Shown: piece after piece, positions 35,864-44,512 of the stretch
How the letters are laid out: each line of letters starts with the position of its first letter
Position numbering within the stretch: the first letter of the stretch is position 1
Source: DAIDKA01 sp963726995
GTDB taxonomy: Bacteria; Pseudomonadota; Gammaproteobacteria; Steroidobacterales; Steroidobacteraceae
Length of the DNA stretch: 64,000 nucleotides
Direction of reading: 5' to 3'
Assembly: GCA_963726995.1 (NCBI GenBank)
Contig: CAVSEP010000007.1
Coordinates: forward strand, 868,001-932,000
The notes under the pieces: model-generated
What the model saw: only the letters and a program-made list of their open reading frames with translations
Database searches by the model: none
Told to the model about the DNA's origin: nothing
Program-made: the position numbers and the translations under genes

Positions 35864-37435
35864 ATGTACATAGGCTCGCCAAGGGAAACGTTCGAGGGCG
35901 AGGCGCGCGTCGCCATGACGCCGGCCAGCGCGCTTGAGCTGCAGAAGCTCGGGTATCAGTGCGCCATCGAGACCGGCGCCGGCGCACTGGCCGGCTTCGC
36001 GGATGAAGCCTACCGCGCGGCGGGCGTGACCGTGGTCGGCAGCGCCGAGGCCCTCTACCGGACCGCCCCGGTGATCGCCAAGGTGCGGGCGCCGGATGCG
36101 CAGGAAGTCTCCTGGCTGGGCAGCGGCAAGACGCTGATCTCCTTCTTCTATCCGGCCCAGGAAGGCGAGCTGCTGAAGGCGGTCGCCAGGACCGGCGCGA
36201 ATGTCATTGCCATGGACATGGTTCCGCGCATCTCGCGTGCGCAGAAGCTGGATGCGCTGTCCTCCATGGCCAACATCGCCGGCTACCGGGCGGTGATCGA
36301 GGCAGCCGGCCAGTTCGGGCGCTTCTTCACCGGCCAGATCACGGCGGCCGGAAAGATCCCGCCGGCGAAGGTCCTGGTCATCGGCGCCGGAGTGGCCGGT
36401 CTTGCCGCGATCGGCACGGCGGTCAGCCTGGGCGCAATCACCTATGCCTTCGATGTACGCCCGGAAGTCGCCGAGCAGATCAAGTCCTTGGGCGCGGAAT
36501 TCATTTTCCTCGATTTCGCCGCGGAACAGCAGGACGGAGCCGCGAGCGGCGGCTACGCGAGCCCCTCTTCGCCGCAATTTCGCGACAAGCAGCTGGCGAA
36601 GTTCCGCGAACTTGCGCCAACCATGGACATCGTCATCACCACGGCGCTGATTCCCGGCCGCGATGCCCCGAAGCTGTGGCTGGCCGACATGGTGGGCCTC
36701 ATGAAGTCTGGCTCGGTGATCGTCGACCTGGCGGCCGAACGAGGCGGCAACTGCGATCTGACGGTCGCCGGCCGGCGAACCGTATCGGACAATGGCGTCA
36801 TCGTCATCGGCTACACCGACTTCCCGAGCCGCATGGCTTCGCAGGCTTCGACGCTGTTCGCCACGAACATCCGGCACATGGTGGCGGATCTCACCCCTGC
36901 CAAGGACGGCAACATCGTCCACAACATGACCGATGACGTCATTCGGGGCGCCACCGTCGCCTTCGCGGGTGAAGTCACCTACCCGCCGCCGCCGCCGAAG
37001 GTCCAGGCCATCGCGGCGTACCAGCCGGAAAAGCCCAGGGAACTGACCCCGGCGCAAAGGCGGGCTCAGGAATCCGAGAGTTTTCGCAAGGCGACCCGGC
37101 AGCAGGTGGGATTGCTGATTCTCGGCGGACTTTTCACCTTGCTGGTCGGCGCCTACGCACCGCCCGCCTTCATGGGGCACTTCATCGTCTTCGCCCTCGC
37201 CTGCTTCGTGGGCTTTCAGGTCATCTGGGGTGTTTCGCATGCGCTGCACACACCCTTGATGGCGGTCACCAATGCCATATCCGGGATCATCATCATCGGC
37301 GCCCTGCTGCAGATCACGGCGGGCGGCGGACTGGCAAGAGTGCTTGCGGCCGTCTCGGTGGCGATCGCGACCATCAACATCGTCGGCGGTTTCATGGTGA
37401 CCCGGCGCATGTTGAACATGTTTCAGAAATCATGA
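35864..37435 (+). CDS. pntA: proton-translocating NAD(P) transhydrogenase alpha subunit
   Basis: A 523-residue subunit with the NAD-binding domain (start MYIGSPRETFEGEARVAMTP, motif VLVIGAGVAGLAAIGTAVSLG near 170, AEFIFLDF) and a C-terminal block of four transmembrane helices (from about 405: LLILGGLFTLLVGAYAPPAF onward). The complex links hydride transfer between NADH and NADP to the proton gradient. The single-chain alpha form matches the E. coli type (510), not the split alpha1/alpha2 form. It lies 115 bases after korB and 16 before pntB. Confidence 0.95.
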   Translation: MYIGSPRETFEGEARVAMTPASALELQKLGYQCAIETGAGALAGFADEAYRAAGVTVVGSAEALYRTAPVIAKVRAPDAQEVSWLGSGKTLISFFYPAQEGELLKAVARTGANVIAMDMVPRISRAQKLDALSSMANIAGYRAVIEAAGQFGRFFTGQITAAGKIPPAKVLVIGAGVAGLAAIGTAVSLGAITYAFDVRPEVAEQIKSLGAEFIFLDFAAEQQDGAASGGYASPSSPQFRDKQLAKFRELAPTMDIVITTALIPGRDAPKLWLADMVGLMKSGSVIVDLAAERGGNCDLTVAGRRTVSDNGVIVIGYTDFPSRMASQASTLFATNIRHMVADLTPAKDGNIVHNMTDDVIRGATVAFAGEVTYPPPPPKVQAIAAYQPEKPRELTPAQRRAQESESFRKATRQQVGLLILGGLFTLLVGAYAPPAFMGHFIVFALACFVGFQVIWGVSHALHTPLMAVTNAISGIIIIGALLQITAGGGLARVLAAVSVAIATINIVGGFMVTRRMLNMFQKS

Positions 37436-37451
37436 TTGCCGGATTGCCATC

Positions 37452-38843
37452 ATGAATATCGGTATCCAGAGCGCGGCCTACATTGCCGCCTGCGTGCTCT
37501 TCATTCTCTCACTCGGCGGCCTCTCCGGGCACGAGAGCGCCAAACGGGCCGTCTGGTTCGGCATGGCCGGCATGGCGATCGCCGTTGGCGCAACGGTCTT
37601 TTCAGCCCAGGTCGGGGTTTCGGTCCTGCTCCTGGCCATGCTGCTGGTCGGCGCCGTACTGGGCGCGGTGATTGCACTCCGGGTGGAGATGACCGGTATG
37701 CCGCAACTGGTGGCGGCCCTGCACTCCTTCGTGGGCCTCGCGGCGGTCTTCATCGGCGTCAACTCGGACCTGGCGACGCATCAGTTCGCCTCCTCGGCCG
37801 AACAGGCCATTCACGAGGTGGAGATCTTCCTCGGGGTCTTCATCGGCGCCGTGACATTCTCGGGATCGATCATCGCCTTTGGCAAGCTCTCAGGACGCAT
37901 CGGCGGTGCGGCGCTGGTCCTGCCCGGTCGACACGCCTACAACATCCTGCTGCTGGCGGCGTCGCTCCTGCTGCTGATCCTGTACACGCAGCACCTGGGC
38001 AGCTGGACGCTGTACGCCATGGCGCTGATCGCCGTGGTGCTCGGCGCGCACCTGGTCATGGCCATCGGCGGTGCCGACATGCCGGTCGTCGTTTCAATGC
38101 TGAACTCGTATTCGGGCTGGGCCGCGGCAGCGACGGGATTCCTGCTGGGCAACGATCTGCTGATCGTGACCGGCGCACTGGTGGGCTCATCCGGCGCCAT
38201 CCTTTCCTACATCATGTGCAAGGCGATGAACCGCTCGTTCCTGTCGGTGATCCTCGGCGGCTTCGGCAGCGCAACGGCGTCGACCGCGACGGTCACCGGC
38301 GAGCAGATCGCGATCGACACGGCCGGTGTCGCGGCGGCGCTGGATGAGGCCAATTCGATCATCATCGTGCCCGGTTACGGCATGGCGGTTGCCCAGGCGC
38401 AGGGCGCAGTTTCAGAACTGACCCGGATGTTGCGCGCGGCCGGCAAGGAAGTACGCTTCGCGATTCACCCGGTGGCAGGAAGACTCCCCGGCCATATGAA
38501 CGTCCTGCTGGCGGAAGCCAAGGTGCCCTACGACATCGTGCTCGAGATGGACGAGATCAACATGGACTTTCCGAACACGGACGTCGTCATCGTCATCGGC
38601 TCCAATGACATCGTGAATCCGGCCGCACAGGACGATCCCAATTCGCCCATCGCCGGCATGCCGGTGCTCGAGGTCTGGAAGGCGAAACAGGTGTTCGTCT
38701 CCAAGCGCGGCCAGGGCACGGGCTATTCGGGCATCGAGAACCCGCTCTTCTACAAGGAGAACACGCGGATGTTCTTCGGCGACGCCAAGACCTCGATCAG
38801 CTCTTTGATTGCCGCGAGACCCTCATCCCTGTCAGCTGCCTGA
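37452..38843 (+). CDS. pntB: proton-translocating NAD(P) transhydrogenase beta subunit
   Basis: A 463-residue subunit: N-terminal membrane domain with about nine helices, then the NADP-binding domain (from about 290). Key phrases are IIIVPGYGMAVAQAQ, AIHPVAGRLPGHMNVLLAEA and VVIVIGSNDIVNPAAQDDPNSPIAGMP (core GSNDIVNPAAQDDPNSPIAG). Then VFVSKRGQGTGYSGIENPLFY, cited by its core KRGQGTGYSGIENPLF, and MFFGDAK at the end. Length equals the E. coli protein (462). It probably supplies NADPH, or balances it against the upstream 2-oxoacid module. A truncated transglutaminase-like remnant abuts its stop codon. Confidence 0.96.
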   Translation: MNIGIQSAAYIAACVLFILSLGGLSGHESAKRAVWFGMAGMAIAVGATVFSAQVGVSVLLLAMLLVGAVLGAVIALRVEMTGMPQLVAALHSFVGLAAVFIGVNSDLATHQFASSAEQAIHEVEIFLGVFIGAVTFSGSIIAFGKLSGRIGGAALVLPGRHAYNILLLAASLLLLILYTQHLGSWTLYAMALIAVVLGAHLVMAIGGADMPVVVSMLNSYSGWAAAATGFLLGNDLLIVTGALVGSSGAILSYIMCKAMNRSFLSVILGGFGSATASTATVTGEQIAIDTAGVAAALDEANSIIIVPGYGMAVAQAQGAVSELTRMLRAAGKEVRFAIHPVAGRLPGHMNVLLAEAKVPYDIVLEMDEINMDFPNTDVVIVIGSNDIVNPAAQDDPNSPIAGMPVLEVWKAKQVFVSKRGQGTGYSGIENPLFYKENTRMFFGDAKTSISSLIAARPSSLSAA

Positions 38844-40575
38844 AGGCGGCCGTCGCCGGCACTCTGCCCTTTTACCGCAATCGCACCGCGATTCGGGACA
38901 TCGCGGCGCGCGTGGTCCATCCGGATGGGCGCATCGTCAACTTCGATGGCACCGTCTATGAGAAGCTGCTCGTGGAAAGCAAGGACATCGACGCGCGGGA
39001 GAAGACCTTCAGCCTGCCGGATGTCGAGCCCGGCTGCATCATCGAATATCGATTCCGGCAGACCGTCTCGAACGACTGGGTATTCAGCTCTCAATGGGTA
39101 TTGAGCCAACAGTTCTTCGTCCGGTTGGCCAGATTCAGTTTGCTGCCTTCGCGGGAGCGCACGCTGCGCTGGGGATGGCCGAACGGCCTGCCGGACGGCG
39201 CAGCGACTCCGAAGCAGGACCATCCCTACGGCCTCATCAGCATGGAAGGCATGACCTCGCGCCCTTCAAGTCAGAGGAATATGCGCCTCCTGAGAATCAG
39301 CTCAAGTATCGGGTTGAATTCATCTATTCGCAGGAGCGCCAACCTGAATCGGTGGCGGCGACATTCTGGTCCAACCTCGTCAAGCAGCAAAACTCGGGAT
39401 TGAATGCATTCATGAACTCGCCGCGCACGATGGCGCTGGCGGTGGCGCAGATCATCAGTCCGGCAGACTCGGCGGACACCAAGCTGCGCAAACTCTTTGC
39501 CCGTACCCAGCAACTGCAGAATCTGACCTTCATGCCCGACGGCCCGGAACGAACCGATAAGATCGCGCACGCCGGGCGCTGGCGAGTGGTGGAGGAGGTG
39601 TGGACAGCCGGCTACGGCACCCAGGCCCAGATTACCGCGCTGCTGCTGGCTCTGACACGGGCGGCTGGTTTCAAGGCGGACTACGTAATGGCCTCGACCC
39701 GCGATGACGAGTTTTTTGACGAACGCTGGATGTATCCGGCGCGACTGCATATTCCCCTGGTACTGGTGCACCTCGACGGGCAGGACCTGTATCTCGACCC
39801 TGGCGAGCCGTTGATGGGATTCGGCGAAATCGGCTGGGCAGGGACCGGTGTGAAGGCCCTGCGTTACGATGACAAGGGCGGCTCCTGGGTCACTACGCGG
39901 CAATGCTGGCCAACCAGTCCGGCGTTGTGCGCAATGCAGCGCTCACGCTCGACACAACGGGCGCACTGGCTGGCACGGTGACTGCCACCTTCACCGGTGC
40001 CGAGGCGCGCTGGCGCCGCACTCGCGAGCGGCACGAGGAGCCTCCCTCACGCACCAAGTTCATCGAGGCCGACCTGCGGGATGATCTGGGGCCGGGCAGC
40101 CACGTCACGCTGACCAATGAGCCGGACTGGGATGGCGCCGGAACCCCCCTGGTCGCCGAATTCAAGGTCGAGATTCCGGACTGGTCGACGGCCGCAGGCC
40201 ACGCCAACTCTCCACTCCGGGGTCATGGTCCGGCAGGGGCAGAAAACCATGTTCAAGGAATCCGGCAAGCGAACCTACCCGATGTATTTCTGGTATCCCT
40301 ACCACGACAAGGACACGACTACCGTGACGCTCCCGGCGGGATGGCATGCAGACCAGTTGGCGCATTCCAGATCGCTGCACAACGGCGGACTTTTGTTTGT
40401 CTCATCGGCTACGGCGAACGGCCAGACGCTCACGCTGTCGCGCGACTTCTCCCTTAACCTGATGCTGGTCGGCGCGGGCGGTTACGACGCTATTCGCGAG
40501 TTCTTCGATGCCATGCGGGCCAGCGATGAGGACGAAAGCATATTGGACACCCATGACGCGGCGGCACACCCGTAG
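38844..40575 (+). pseudogene. DUF3857/transglutaminase-like protein, 5'-truncated and frameshifted (copy 1)
   Basis: Homology starts immediately after the pntB stop, in the middle of a DUF3857 domain (IRDIAARVVHPDGRIVNFDG, VEPGCIIEYRF), so the start codon, signal peptide and first 70 or so residues are missing. The frame then changes near 39250 (continuing LAPFKSEEYAPPENQLKYRV), near 39900 (ANQSGVVRNAALTLDTTG) and near 40205 (VMVRQGQKTMFKESGKRTYP). The middle includes a transglutaminase-like helix set (TQAQITALLLALTRAAGFKA) and an Asp-rich YLDPGE. Intact relatives are exported proteins of 600-700 residues. No single open frame could make this product. The pieces stay in order and retain good codon structure, so decay is recent or the assembly has indels here. 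Confidence 0.8.
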
Positions 40576-42535
40576 GGCAAACGGATCGCTGAGGCGACAG
40601 GCGCTGGCGGCCCTGGCGGTTGCTTGCATGCTCTCCATCGACGCGGTGGCCCGGGTACCAGACTGGGTCCAGAGCCACGCCTCGGTCACCGTACCGACTG
40701 CGACCGCCGATCAGGCGGCCATTCTGCTGTACTCGGAGACCGTGGTATCCGTACGTCCGGATGGAACGCTGAAACGGCTCGAACGCCGGGTTTACCGCGC
40801 ATTGACCCAGAAATTCGCGTCCGCGGCTGTTGCGCAGGTCATCACCAGTCCACAAAGACGCCTGATCGGCCTGCGTGCGTGGTCGATCTCGCCGAGTGGC
40901 GAAACCGACAGCGTCAGTGAGTCGGACGCGATCGAGACTGCCTTGCCCGTTGCCTTTGGGACGCTGGTGAATGACCTGCGGATGAAGCTGCTGCGCGAGC
41001 CGAAGGTCGTACCGAACGGAATATTCGCTTCGGAAGTCCAGATCGAGGAGCAAGGCGCTGCGCTGGTCAGTGAATGGCAACCGCGTGACACCATTCCGGT
41101 AGTCGAGACCCACTTTGAACTGGAAGTTCCCAAGGACTGGCAGACCAAAGCGAACTGGATTGGTCGCGCCGAAGAGTCTGCGGTGATGCTGGCCCCGAAC
41201 ATCTGGTCATGGACGCTGCGCAACCAGAAACCGGTGCGTATCGAATCCTTCATGCCTCCATGGCAGGCCACTGCCGGGGAACTGATGGTGTCCTCATTCC
41301 ATCTCAGGGGCACCAGGCGGGATTGCAGACATGGAATGAAATGGGCGCCTGGTACGCGACGCTGACGCGAGGCCGGCAGGAAGCAACCAGGCAGATCACC
41401 CAGAAGGTCGCCGAGCTTACCGACGAGGAATCCGCGCCGCTGAAGAAGATCCAGACCCTTGCCGAATACGTGCAAACCGGCGTGCGCTATGTCGCCATCG
41501 AACTCGGCGCGGCAACTACCTGCCGCATGCCGCGTCGGAGGTCTTCTCCAACCAATACGGAGACTGCAAAGACAAGGCGACCTTGCTTGCGGCAATGCTG
41601 AAAGCCATCGGTATCGACTCGCACTACGTCATCGTCAACGCGCAGCGAGGCGCTGTCGTGGCGAATACACCGGCCCATTTCGCCTTCAACCATGTGATTC
41701 TTGCCATCTCGATCCCCTCCGGCAACGACGACCCACAGCTGCTTGCCGCAGTCGATCACCCTGCCCTGGGTCGACTGCTTATCTTTGACCCCACCAATCC
41801 GCTGACTCCTTTCGGCAGGCTGGACGGTGCCCTGCAAGGCGGCTACGGCCTGCTGGTAACGGGCTCAGGCGGAGAACTAATTCAACTGCCGCAATTGCCC
41901 GCCTCAGCCAACTCGATCCAGCGGACGGCGACGATGACGCTGAACCGAAGCGGCACGCTCGCGGGGGAAGTTCGCGAAGAGTGGATCGGCGACCAGGCAT
42001 CCGCCGAGCGAGCGCGGCTGCGCAATCTGTACGAAACCACCGAACAGGAAAGGATTCTCAAGGGCCGCCTGGCACCGTTCTTTACCTCCTTCGACCTCCT
42101 CAAGGCTAGCCTAGGCGATGTCCGCGACACCTCCGGACCTGCTGTGGCGATACTCGATCGAGGCGCCGAACTACGCCAAGTCTGCCGACAACCTGCTGGT
42201 CGTGCGGCCAAGGATTCTGGCCACCGAAACAAGTTCGTTTCTCGAGACCAACGAGCCGGCGAGAATCCGTCGAGTTCACGGCACCTCTGCGCAACACGGA
42301 CGAGTTCGCCATAGCTGTGCCCGCCGGATATCGCCCCGAGGATCTGCCCGATCCGGTCAACCTCGAGACCGAATTTGCTGCGTATCACAGCCGCACCCGA
42401 CTGGACGGCCAAACGATTCGGTACAGTCGATCCTACGAGATCAAACGACTGTCGGTGCCGGTCGAGCGGGTCGAGGAGCTGCGGAGATTCTTTCGGGCCA
42501 TCAGAAATGACGAGAACGCCAGGTGGTGCTGGTGA
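40553..42535 (+). pseudogene. DUF3857/transglutaminase-like protein, frameshifted (copy 2)
   Basis: A second member of the same family, overlapping the end of copy 1 by 23 bases. It has a start and signal peptide (RRQALAALAVACMLSIDAVA), then DUF3857 (LLYSETVVSVRPDGTLKRLE, ETALPVAFGTLVNDLRMKLL). The frame shifts near 41320 (GLQTWNEMGAWYATLTRGR), 41510 (NQYGDCKDKATLLAAMLKAI, with the catalytic-type Cys of the transglutaminase fold), 42120 (WRYSIEAPNYAKSADNLLVV) and about 42260 (VPAGYRPEDLPDPVNLETEF). The C-terminal tail ends at a normal-looking stop near 42535. At least four shifts in 2 kb. The two copies are probably a former operon of secreted proteins. Confidence 0.8.
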
Positions 42536-43264
42536 AGGCCTCATCCGACAGCTCACGGCAATAGGCTGATCGCCCCGGATCCGGGCCAGCTGTGCCTTAC
42601 GCCAGACTGGAAACCGGCGATCTGGCCAGATGCCGGCAGCGTTCAGGAACCGGGCGCGATCCTGGTCGGACGGCAGCTCTTGCGCAAGTTCCGCGCACAA
42701 CCCGCCCAGATCCGCGGCGCGGGCGGCGGCCCGCTTCGTCAGTACCCGTGCGATGGGCCCGACGTACTGCGCCAGTGCGCGCTCAATGCCCTGCAGCGCC
42801 CCGGGATCCAGGCCGGCGGGACCGGCTGGCGTGTCGAGAGCCAGGAGTCTCGCAGTCGCCCCGGTATTCGGCCCCGCGCGCAGGTATTCGCAAAGTCTTG
42901 CGTAATGCGGTGCCCGCGGCGGCGGGAAGGCGTCGAGCCAATGCGCTGCACTCAGAAAATATTCCAGGCTCTGGGAGGGAAGCACGTTCTCGATCCGAAA
43001 CGGCAGGATGCGCAGTTGCTTGTGCACGGCGCGCTCCACCTCGCGTCGCACCTGGGGCGATGCATTGCTGCTCGCGGAGAACACCAGCACCATGATGCGG
43101 GCATTGTTGATCGCCTCGATGATGGCCGCGGCCCAATCCGCCGCAGGCGCGATGTCACGGGGCGCGATCCAGCAGCCGACGCCGCCGGCTTCGAGCTGCC
43201 CGACGAGCTCGAGCGCACAGTCGCGGTCGGGCTGCGAGTAGCTGACGAATACCTCGTTGCCCAT
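41882..43264 (-). CDS. TIR-domain protein with antisense run-on C-terminus
   Basis: Residues 1-115 are a bacterial TIR domain: MGNEVFVSYSQPDRDCALEL, CWIAPRDIAPAADWAAAIIE, VLVFSASSNASPQVRREVERA and WLDAFPP. Glu75 or Glu77 is a candidate for the NADase glutamate. Residues 145-215 match the helical tail that follows many such domains (IERALAQYVGPIARVLTKRA, LAQELPSDQDRARFL). From about residue 225 (below about 42590) the frame is simply antisense to dead transglutaminase copy 2 and has no homology, so the true C-terminus has probably been lost through a nearby frameshift or junction. Bacterial TIR proteins cleave NAD in defence or act as adaptors. It starts 4 bases after the heme sensor gene stop, so they are co-expressed. 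Confidence 0.8.
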   Translation of the reverse strand: MGNEVFVSYSQPDRDCALELVGQLEAGGVGCWIAPRDIAPAADWAAAIIEAINNARIMVLVFSASSNASPQVRREVERAVHKQLRILPFRIENVLPSQSLEYFLSAAHWLDAFPPPRAPHYARLCEYLRAGPNTGATARLLALDTPAGPAGLDPGALQGIERALAQYVGPIARVLTKRAAARAADLGGLCAELAQELPSDQDRARFLNAAGIWPDRRFPVWRKAQLARIRGDQPIAVSCRMRPSPAPPGVLVISDGPKESPQLLDPLDRHRQSFDLVGSTVPNRLAVQSGAAVIRSKFGLEVDRIGQILGAISGGHSYGELVRVAQRCRELDGFSPARWSRETNLFRWPESLAARPAGCRQTWRSSAPRSSIATAGPEVSRTSPRLALRRSKEVKNGARRPLRILSCSVVSYRLRSRARSADAWSPIHSSRTSPASVPLRFSVIVAVRWIELAEAGNCGS

Positions 43265-43268
43265 ATCG

Positions 43269-44135
43269 TCAGGGTTCGAGCAGCTTCATGGCCTTCTCGA
43301 GGCTGGTGCGCATGCGGTTGAAGGCAACTCCCAGCGCGCCGATTTCCCCGCCGCCGCCCGGAAAGGCCGGCGCGGAAGCATCTCCGGTGCTGACCCTATC
43401 GGCGATCTGAACCGTGCGCTGCAAGGGGCGCACGACCAGCAGATACAGCAGGACGTTGATCGCCACGAGAATCGACAGGAAGACGCCGATGAGTGTGCCG
43501 GCCAGATCGTGCAGCAGGCGGCTCGAGCGCAGCGTCGCATTGGCCAGCGGCACGGACACCACTTGTGCGCCAATGACTTCCCCGATCTGCCAGCCAAAGC
43601 CGTTGTCGGACCCGTAGCGGGCGAGTACGGTCTGCGGGGCGAGGCTCGGCAGGCTGTGGCAGCTTAAGCATTCCTGCTCCGCGCGGATGGGACGCGCCAG
43701 GTACAGCGCCGCGCCCATGGGCGTATCCCGCTCGCCCTGAATCTGTTTCGCGGTCGGGTCATTGCGAAAGCGCTGGATGACGTCAGCCTCCCAGTCCGTG
43801 GCCCGATCGCGCGGATTGGTCGGGTTCAGGGTCGCCTCCTTGTAGAGGTACTGGGGGTGGCCCTCGCGCATCTTGAGGAAATTCTGCGTTGCCGCATAGA
43901 ACGGTACACTTTGCGGCAGGAATACGGTCTTCAGCTGCTCCTTGAGCAGCGGCGCGATTTCGTTGGCCGTGTAGGAGCGCACGGCGAGTGCGCTGTCGAG
44001 CATGAGGCTAGCGTCGTTCAGCGCCTCAGCGCGGGCACTGCTGTCGAGACTGCTCCGGGTCAGGTAGAAGGTCGCGAGCGCGCCGGCCGCAAACACCGCG
44101 ACCAGCGCCACGTTGATCCTGGCCAGCAGATTCAT
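43269..44135 (-). CDS. membrane c-heme sensor with DUF3365 and HAMP domains
   Basis: A 288-residue protein. Transmembrane helices at about 7-25 and 211-236 flank a periplasmic Tll0287-like/DUF3365 domain (about 30-205) with one c-type heme site CLSCH (C156, C159, H160). A HAMP domain follows (VVRPLQRTVQIADRVSTGD, GEIGALGVAFNRMRTSLEKA), and the chain then stops, without a kinase or methyl-accepting domain. The periplasmic heme could sense redox state, NO or O2 and relay it via HAMP to a partner; the adjacent TIR protein is the obvious candidate. ATG at the end of a hydrophobic start; spacing to TIR 4 bases. Confidence 0.85.
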   Translation of the reverse strand: MNLLARINVALVAVFAAGALATFYLTRSSLDSSARAEALNDASLMLDSALAVRSYTANEIAPLLKEQLKTVFLPQSVPFYAATQNFLKMREGHPQYLYKEATLNPTNPRDRATDWEADVIQRFRNDPTAKQIQGERDTPMGAALYLARPIRAEQECLSCHSLPSLAPQTVLARYGSDNGFGWQIGEVIGAQVVSVPLANATLRSSRLLHDLAGTLIGVFLSILVAINVLLYLLVVRPLQRTVQIADRVSTGDASAPAFPGGGGEIGALGVAFNRMRTSLEKAMKLLEP

Positions 44136-44207
44136 GTGACTGTCCCCCGGGAAGGCGCGAGCATACGTTGACCGGGACCTGCAACGCCAGTGCTCACCGG
44201 CCTGCGA

Positions 44208-44429
44208 CTATTTACCCATCCCCGGGAACTTGAGGGCCATCTCGCTGCGGATATGGGCAATGATGGGCGCCGGGACCATCACGGTATGGTTTGGGCATCC
44301 GCAGTCCTGAAAGTTGCGTATGAAGGTCTCTATGCCGGCAATCGCATGCCGTACGCTGACAACGTCTCCGGCCCGGAAGGCCTGTGATTGCATGGTCGAA
44401 AGTTCCTCGAAGAGTTCCTCCCAAGTCAT
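44208..44429 (-). CDS. small hypothetical protein
   Basis: A 73-residue protein of unknown function: MTWEELFEELSTMQSQAFRA at the start, then a CGCP cysteine pair and VMVPAPIIAHIRSEMALKFP. A strong GGGAGG ribosome site is eight bases before the ATG at 44429; a longer frame to 44516 would run through the degenerate tRNA remnant and is rejected. It has mixed helical character and no signal or membrane segment. It lies between the heme-sensor gene and the left-most tRNA fragment. Confidence 0.6.
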   Translation of the reverse strand: MTWEELFEELSTMQSQAFRAGDVVSVRHAIAGIETFIRNFQDCGCPNHTVMVPAPIIAHIRSEMALKFPGMGK

Positions 44430-44461
44430 GCTGGCACCTCCCGTTGGCCGATTGAAATCCG

Positions 44462-44506
44462 CGGTGGAAAGCGAGGCAAACGAAACCTCGACCCCGGCAT
44501 TATAGA
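44462..44506 (-). repeat. tRNA 3'-half remnant D (most degraded)
   Basis: On the minus strand this 45-base stretch aligns with the 3' half of the tRNA copy at 58713: anticodon loop, stem, variable loop GGGTC, T-arm and acceptor end. By my hand count it differs at about nine positions (including the loop and CCA to CCG). TGCCGGGGTCGAGG is fully kept. It marks the left edge of the accessory region. Confidence 0.6.
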
Positions 44507-44512
44507 CGAATC

